From the NCBI RefSeq assembly GCF_034521165.1, contig NZ_JAXHMV010000002.1:62001-126000 (forward strand): DNA of 64,000 nt, written 5' to 3'. The DNA comes from Thiohalophilus sp. GTDB lineage: Bacteria; Pseudomonadota; Gammaproteobacteria; UBA6429; Thiohalophilaceae. A program made the position numbers and the translations under genes. Under the pieces are notes generated by a model. It worked only from the letters and a program-made list of their open reading frames with translations. It did no database searches and had not been told where the DNA came from. Shown here in pieces: positions 59,344 through 64,000 of this stretch (position 1 is the stretch's first letter; every line of letters starts with the position of its first letter).

Positions 59344-60183
59344 TCAAATTCGCAGGTTATCAATCAGCCGTACCTCGCCCAGCCGCGCAGCTCCCAGTAC
59401 CACCAGCGGTTCGCCGACAACGGCAGCCCGCAGATCGACCGCGCTGCGAACAGTGATATATTCGGGCTCGAAACCGGCGGCAATCAGCTGCTCCCATGCC
59501 CCGGCTTCAAGCTGGGTAAAATGCGTCTGCCCCGACCGCACCTGTTCGGCGACCCACTGCAGGATGGCGTAAAGCCGGGGCGCTCGCTGCCGCTCGTCCG
59601 CGCCCAGCAGCCGGTTGCGCGAGCTCATGGCCAGCCCGTCCGCTTCGCGCCGCGTCGGCCAGCCAACGATCTCCAGCGGCAGATTCAAATCCGCTACCAG
59701 CTTGCGCACCACCAGCAGCTGCTGGTAATCCTTCTCGCCAAACAGCGCCACTTCCGGCAGCACCACCTGAAACAGCTTGGTCACCACGGTCGCGACACCG
59801 GTAAAGTGGCCGGGTCGGCGTGCGCCTTCCAGTTCCCCGGTCAGCTGTGGGACCTCCACCCGGGTCACCGTCTCGCGGCCTTCGGGATACATGGCTTGCT
59901 CGCCGGGCGCGAAAACCGCCGCCACGTTCAGCTTTGACAGCTGCGCAAGATCATCATTCAGGGTGCGGGGATAACGCTGAAAATCGGCGGCATCATCGAA
60001 CTGCAGTGGATTGACGAAGACACTGACCACCACCCGATCGGCCCGACGCGCGGCCTCGCGCACCAGATCCAGATGCCCCTCATGCAGGTTGCCCATGGTG
60101 GGCACCAAGGCGATACGCCAGCCGGCGGCCCGCCACGACAGACTTTGCAGCTGCATGTCGCGGACCTGATCAAAAACCTGCAT
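59344..60183 (-). CDS. panC: pantothenate synthetase
   Basis: Joins pantoate and beta-alanine. The 279-residue protein has the adenylate-forming HxGH motif in VPTMGNLHEGHLDLV (27-41), then SVFVNPLQF, GEKDYQQL and SSRNRLL motifs. ATG 60183 (MQVFDQVRDMQL) fits the family length, and GGAG lies about 10 nt upstream; the longer open frame from 60303 is unlikely. It follows the small lipoprotein gene by 49 bp. Confidence 0.96.
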   Translation of the reverse strand: MQVFDQVRDMQLQSLSWRAAGWRIALVPTMGNLHEGHLDLVREAARRADRVVVSVFVNPLQFDDAADFQRYPRTLNDDLAQLSKLNVAAVFAPGEQAMYPEGRETVTRVEVPQLTGELEGARRPGHFTGVATVVTKLFQVVLPEVALFGEKDYQQLLVVRKLVADLNLPLEIVGWPTRREADGLAMSSRNRLLGADERQRAPRLYAILQWVAEQVRSGQTHFTQLEAGAWEQLIAAGFEPEYITVRSAVDLRAAVVGEPLVVLGAARLGEVRLIDNLRI

Positions 60184-60232
60184 ATCGAAATGCTCCGCTA
60201 CGGCACCGAACAGGAAAACCGGCCTGATCGGT

Positions 60233-60550
60233 TTATTCGGCTTGCTTGCAGCGATAAATATCGTAGACCCGTCGGCCATCCTCGATGTCGGAGATGGCAA
60301 CAATCGTGTCTCCCTTGATATCCGCCGCGTTATTGCGCGCCAGGATTTCCAGTTCCTCCTGCATCGCTTCTTGCTTGCGTTCTACGCCGATGACGGTAGA
60401 TTTGACCGACACGGTGGTCTTGCCCAGACGCTTGCAGTGTTCAACATGTTGCTTTTCAACCACCCTGACCTGTTCACCGGCAGGGTCCAGTTTGACCCAG
60501 GTACAGCCCTGCAAAACCACCAGTGTTATAACGAGGAGTAATTTTTTCAT
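60233..60550 (-). CDS. small DUF4156-type lipoprotein
   Basis: A 105-residue lipoprotein (MKKLLLVITLVVLQGC, lipid on Cys16). The mature part, VRVVEKQHVEHCKRLGKT, then ELEILARNNAADIKGDTIV and a final YDIYRC, matches the DUF4156 family of unknown function (related to E. coli YjeI); the two mature cysteines may pair. ATG 60550 follows GGAGGT. It is inserted between panB and panC, where no envelope role in pantothenate synthesis is known. Confidence 0.85.
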   Translation of the reverse strand: MKKLLLVITLVVLQGCTWVKLDPAGEQVRVVEKQHVEHCKRLGKTTVSVKSTVIGVERKQEAMQEELEILARNNAADIKGDTIVAISDIEDGRRVYDIYRCKQAE

Positions 60551-60572
60551 TTCGACCTCCGATCCTTGTGCG

Positions 60573-61391
60573 TTATTGATAACTTTGTGCCGGTTGCGGG
60601 AACTCGCCGGATTTGACCTGACGCACGTATTCCGCAATCGCCTCCTGAATGCCCTGGCCCGGTCCCAGTCCACGTAAAAAATCGCGGACAAAACGCGGCC
60701 GCTTGCCGGGTGTGATACCCAGCAGATCATAGATCACCAGGACCTGGCCGTCGCAGTCGGCACCGGCACCAATGCCAATGGTCGGAATGGAGACCGATTC
60801 GGTGATCTGGATCGCCAGTTGCCGGGGAATACACTCGAGGACCAGCAATGCGGCACCGGCCTGCTCCAGGGCCCGGGCATCCTCGATCATCTGTCGCGCC
60901 GCCTCGGCATCGCGTCCCTGAACCCGGTAGCCGTCCGGCCCGGCCACCGACTGGGGCAACAACCCCAGGTGACCGCAGACGGGCACCCCGTTGTCGACCA
61001 GATGGCGCACCCGGGTCACCAGTGGACCACCGCCTTCCAGCTTGACCATGTCGGCGCCGGCCTCCAGCAAGGCCCGACCGTTTTCCAGCGCCCGGGCATC
61101 GTCGGCATAACTTTGATATGGCATATCGGCGATCAACTGTGCCCGTTGCCGGGCGCGGGCCACGTGGGCGATATGATAAACCATGTCCGCCATGCTCACC
61201 GGGCGGGTGGAATCGTGCCCCTGCACCACCATCCCCAGCGAATCGCCCACCAGTAACACCTCCACCCCCGCCTGTTCGCACTGGCGGGCCATGCTCGCGT
61301 CATAGGCCGTCAGTACCGCGATCTTCTCGCCACGCTGTTTCATGGCGCGCAAATCTTCGACCGTTAATATGGGTTCATCGTTCGGGCTCAT
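60573..61391 (-). CDS. panB: ketopantoate hydroxymethyltransferase
   Basis: First committed step of pantothenate synthesis, using methylene-THF. The 272-residue TIM barrel has VLTAYDASMARQCEQAG near 26, VGDSLGMVVQGHDST, MVKLEGG, VCGHLGLLPQSV and GIGAGADCDGQVLV. It overlaps the kinase gene before it by 4 nt (ATGA), so they are translationally coupled. Confidence 0.97.
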   Translation of the reverse strand: MSPNDEPILTVEDLRAMKQRGEKIAVLTAYDASMARQCEQAGVEVLLVGDSLGMVVQGHDSTRPVSMADMVYHIAHVARARQRAQLIADMPYQSYADDARALENGRALLEAGADMVKLEGGGPLVTRVRHLVDNGVPVCGHLGLLPQSVAGPDGYRVQGRDAEAARQMIEDARALEQAGAALLVLECIPRQLAIQITESVSIPTIGIGAGADCDGQVLVIYDLLGITPGKRPRFVRDFLRGLGPGQGIQEAIAEYVRQVKSGEFPQPAQSYQ

Positions 61392-62041
61392 AGTTCCAGA
61401 GGTCCGGGGTTGAAATAATGACGGCCACTGCGAATCTTGCCGATCTGCTCCAGCAACAGTTCGTAATCCTGTACCTTGTTGGCAAAGTCGATCCCGGCGG
61501 CATTGACGATCAACAGGGGCGACGCGTTGTAATCATGAAAAAACGCCATGTAACTTTCGCTCAAGCGGTGCAGGTAATTGGGATCCAGGCTGCGTTCATA
61601 GGGGCGGCCGCGCTCGGCAATGCGTTTGCGCAATACGTCAACCGGCGCCTGCAGGTAAACCACCAGATCCGGTTGCGGCCCGCTCACGGCCATGTGTTGA
61701 TATACCTGATCATAGAGTTTGAACTCTTCGGCATCCAGGGTCAGCTCGGCGAACAGGCGATCCTTTTCCATCAGGAAGTCGGCCACCCGCACCGGAGCGA
61801 ACATATCGCTCTGTTGCAGTTCCTGGATCTGGCGCACCCGTTGAAACAGAAAAAACAGCTGGGTTTGCAGCGCCACACCGCGGGGGTTGTCATAAAAGCG
61901 TTCCAGAAACGGATTTTCATCCGCGCCTTCGAGAATCAGATCCGAGCCGAAAGAATCGGCCAGGCGCCGGGCCAGGGTGGTCTTGCCCACCCCGATCGGC
62001 CCTTCCACCACAATGTAACCGAGAGAACCGCTATCACGCAT
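61388..62041 (-). CDS. deoxynucleoside kinase family protein
   Basis: A 217-residue kinase with P-loop EGPIGVGKTTLA (13-24) and the dNK motifs ENPFLERFYDNP, FLFQRVRQI, and AERGRPYERSLDPNYLHRLSESY (here as two parts). It matches the deoxyadenosine/deoxyguanosine kinase group, often found next to panB or folK in gammaproteobacteria. ATG 62041 overlaps the folK end by 8 nt. The exact nucleoside preference is not readable. Confidence 0.9.
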   Translation of the reverse strand: MRDSGSLGYIVVEGPIGVGKTTLARRLADSFGSDLILEGADENPFLERFYDNPRGVALQTQLFFLFQRVRQIQELQQSDMFAPVRVADFLMEKDRLFAELTLDAEEFKLYDQVYQHMAVSGPQPDLVVYLQAPVDVLRKRIAERGRPYERSLDPNYLHRLSESYMAFFHDYNASPLLIVNAAGIDFANKVQDYELLLEQIGKIRSGRHYFNPGPLEL

Positions 62042-62525
62042 CTGGCAGACGCTCCGGCCGATCCGCCGCGACCCGGGGCAGTAACTCCTGCAGCGATCCG
62101 TGACCCGGAATAATGAAATCCGGTGCGACAATCTCCTGCAACGGGAACAACACAAATGCCCGCTCGCTGATGCCCGGGTGCGGAATGGTTAAACGTTGAT
62201 CGTTGATCGTTTCCTCGCCATAGAGTAACACATCCAGATCCAGCGTACGGGGCCCCCAGCGTTGCGCGCCGCGTTGCCGCCCATGGGCCTGCTCAATGGC
62301 CTGCAGTGTATCCAGCAGGGCATGCGGGGCAAGCCCGGTCTGCAGCGCCACCACGGCATTGATATAATCCGGCTGATCGGCCGGACCCATGGGCGTGGAG
62401 CGATACAGGGATGACGCCGCCTGCAAGGCGCTCTCCTCCAGCCGCTCCAGTTCCGCCATGGCCTGTCTGACCTGGGCAAGCGGATCATCGAGGTTGCTGC
62501 CCAGGGCAATATAAGCGGTGATCAT
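62034..62525 (-). CDS. folK: HPPK, 6-hydroxymethyl-dihydropterin pyrophosphokinase
   Basis: Activates the pterin for folate synthesis. The 163-residue protein has YIALGSNLDDP at the start, PDYINAVVALQTGL, and the metal/pterin motif RWGPRTLDLDVLLYGEE, then LTIPHPGISERAFVLFPL. ATG 62525 overlaps the pcnB stop by 4 nt. Standard length. Confidence 0.96.
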   Translation of the reverse strand: MITAYIALGSNLDDPLAQVRQAMAELERLEESALQAASSLYRSTPMGPADQPDYINAVVALQTGLAPHALLDTLQAIEQAHGRQRGAQRWGPRTLDLDVLLYGEETINDQRLTIPHPGISERAFVLFPLQEIVAPDFIIPGHGSLQELLPRVAADRPERLPDA

Positions 62526-63793
62526 GTGTGTTTTTTCCGGCGCCGCCGACCGCGCTTGCTCTTGCCGGGAGAGACCGTCTGCAGCATGTCGCGCTGGCCT
62601 TTCTCGTCGGCCTCCTGAAACTGCGTCCACCAGTCGCACAATTCCTGCAACGGCTCACCGGCCTGCTGACGCAGCAACAGAAAATCATACCCGGCGCGAA
62701 ACCGGGGGGCCTCCAGCAGGCGCACCGCCCGCTTGCCCTGGCGTCGTGACAGACGTGCCTGCATCAACCAGGTCTCTTTCATCGGCAGACCGAACCGTTT
62801 GGGAATGGTGATGCGGCGGGTCTGCGCCTGCACCACGTCGCCGGCCGCCTGTTGCAGGGCCTGCAGCTCGCTCTCATCCTGTTCCTGTAACAGCTGTGCC
62901 TGTTGCCGGACCACCGGCCACAGCAGCACGCCAAATAAAAAGAACGGCGTGACCGGCTTGTCATCCTGGAGACGGCGATCCGTGTTACCCAGACCGGCTT
63001 CGATAAAGCGCCGGGTATAACCGTCATCAGCTTCCATTAAATCGGCCGTCTGCGGGAACAGGTAACGGAAAATATCGTAGTGCACTAACAGTTCGAACGC
63101 CCGGATCCCATAGCCACTCATAAACAGCTTCAGGATTTCCTCGAACAGCCGTGCCGGGGGCACATCCAGCAGCCGCCCGCCATGGCGAGCGAACTGCTGC
63201 TCCAGTTGCGGATCAAGACTGAAGCCAAGCTTGGCGGCAAAACGCAGCGCCCGCAGCAGACGGACGGGATCTTCCTGGATGCGCACCTCGGGATCGCCAA
63301 TCATCCGCAGCCGGCGCTGTTCCAGATCGCTCAGCCCGCCGGTGTAGTCGACCAGGGAAAAATCCTCGATGTTGTAATACAAGGCATTGACGGTGAAATC
63401 GCGCCGGAAGGCATCCTCTTCCAGGCTGCCGAAGACGTTATCGCGCAGAATCATCCCGTCGGTCATCACCCCGTCTTCGTCCCCGTCGCGGTGCTGGGCC
63501 CGAAAAGTGGCGACTTCGATGATATCCCGGCCAAAATGCACATGCGCCAGCCGAAAACGCCGGCCGATCAGCCGGCAATTGCGAAACAGCTTTTTGACCT
63601 CGTCGGGGGTGGCGTCCGTCGCCACGTCGAAATCCTTGGGCCGATGGCGCAATAGCAAATCGCGCACCCCGCCGCCGACCAGATAGGCCGCATAGCCGGC
63701 CTTTTTCAGGCGATAGAGCACCTTGAGCGCATACTCACTGATATCCGCCCGGGAGACGGCATGCTCGGCACGTGGGATGATTTCTGGCTGCAA
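62522..63793 (-). CDS. pcnB: poly(A) polymerase I
   Basis: Adds poly(A) tails that speed RNA decay. The 423-residue class II nucleotidyltransferase has YLVGGGVRDLLLRHRPKDFD near 36 (GG and DxD-type catalytic site), the RRDFTVNALYY motif, an RNA-binding region, and a very basic C-terminus (KSKRGRRRRKKHT). No in-frame ATG precedes the conserved part; the frame opens at TTG 63793, with an ATT at 63811 as the only other option. E. coli pcnB also uses a poor start (AUU), which keeps its level low. It heads the chain pcnB-folK-kinase-panB. Confidence 0.95.
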   Translation of the reverse strand: MQPEIIPRAEHAVSRADISEYALKVLYRLKKAGYAAYLVGGGVRDLLLRHRPKDFDVATDATPDEVKKLFRNCRLIGRRFRLAHVHFGRDIIEVATFRAQHRDGDEDGVMTDGMILRDNVFGSLEEDAFRRDFTVNALYYNIEDFSLVDYTGGLSDLEQRRLRMIGDPEVRIQEDPVRLLRALRFAAKLGFSLDPQLEQQFARHGGRLLDVPPARLFEEILKLFMSGYGIRAFELLVHYDIFRYLFPQTADLMEADDGYTRRFIEAGLGNTDRRLQDDKPVTPFFLFGVLLWPVVRQQAQLLQEQDESELQALQQAAGDVVQAQTRRITIPKRFGLPMKETWLMQARLSRRQGKRAVRLLEAPRFRAGYDFLLLRQQAGEPLQELCDWWTQFQEADEKGQRDMLQTVSPGKSKRGRRRRKKHT

Positions 63794-63930
63794 CGGGAAC
63801 TGGCTCGTAATCTATTAATTATTAAAGCAATTTGGTCAGCACCCGATAATAACAAAAAATCGGCATAACCATGTATTTTTTGCTGCCCTGTCACCGTACC
63901 GGGTTTTGTTGCCACACACGGGAGAAAATA

Positions 63931-64000
63931 ATGACGAAATTCACACGCCCCTTGCTGACCGCCTCGTTACTGGGTTTGAGCCTGAATGCCACCGCCCTGC
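63931..64000 (+). CDS. secreted or periplasmic protein, N-terminal fragment
   Basis: ATG 63931 with GGAG 7 nt upstream begins MTKFTRPLLTASLLGLSLNA, a classic signal peptide, cut by the window edge after 23 codons. It is divergent from pcnB. Nothing more can be said about the product. Confidence 0.7.
   Translation, partial: MTKFTRPLLTASLLGLSLNATAL

Overview
The window looks like chromosome from a gammaproteobacterium, probably a sulfur-oxidising lineage of the Chromatiales type. The gene order suhB / trmJ-cysE-iscR ... ndk-rlmN-pilF-rodZ ... hisS-yfgM-bamB-der, with guaB-xseA and queA-tgt-yajC-secDF blocks, follows the Pseudomonas/Chromatiales arrangement. A TauE/SafE exporter, a SoxK-like lipoprotein and a periplasmic DsrE-like protein hint at sulfur metabolism. 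The taxon is inferred, not shown. There is no phage, CRISPR array or insertion sequence with a transposase. Most of the window is housekeeping.

Layout. 0-2.5 kb: start of tadA, serB, and a Phd/ParE-type toxin-antitoxin pair lying between the real serB 5' end and a second, diverged copy of that 5' end. 2.7-11.4 kb: one giant gene for a cyclic beta-1,2-glucan synthase-like protein. 11.7-18 kb: guaA, nfo, fpr, then a LysR regulator divergent from a small membrane protein and a TauE/SafE permease. 18-27.5 kb: NAD-glutamate dehydrogenase (180 kDa class), guaB, a small lipoprotein, xseA and an M23 peptidase. 28-34 kb: a HemN-like radical SAM protein, then a same-strand envelope group (porin, phosphate-binding-like protein, two Sel1/coiled-coil proteins). 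34-45.3 kb: der-bamB-yfgM-hisS, a short rodZ, pilF-rlmN-ndk, iscR, cysE, trmJ and divergent suhB. 46.5-52.2 kb: secF-secD-yajC-tgt-queA, then tRNA-Leu(CAA). 52.5-57.2 kb: pgi and ppc. 57.6-64 kb: a DsrE-like protein and the overlapping chain pcnB-folK-deoxynucleoside kinase-panB-lipoprotein-panC-panD.

The conserved synteny makes the absences the most striking part. The iscSUA-hscBA-fdx block expected between iscR and ndk is missing, although IscR keeps its three cluster cysteines and an IscR-type operator over its promoter. ispG is missing between rodZ and hisS, and RodZ ends just after its membrane helix. guaA and guaB are about 10 kb apart.

The intergenic spaces carry several families of small non-coding repeats. 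One is a MITE-like family with inverted arms of CGCAAAG units ending in CTGGAA/TTCCAG. Another is a REP-like double hairpin. A third group has GGGACGAGG-type inverted ends, and there are also AT-rich TTCAAAATT repeats. They are sometimes nested or adjacent. All similarity and function calls rest on reading the sequence and knowledge of the families; no search was run.
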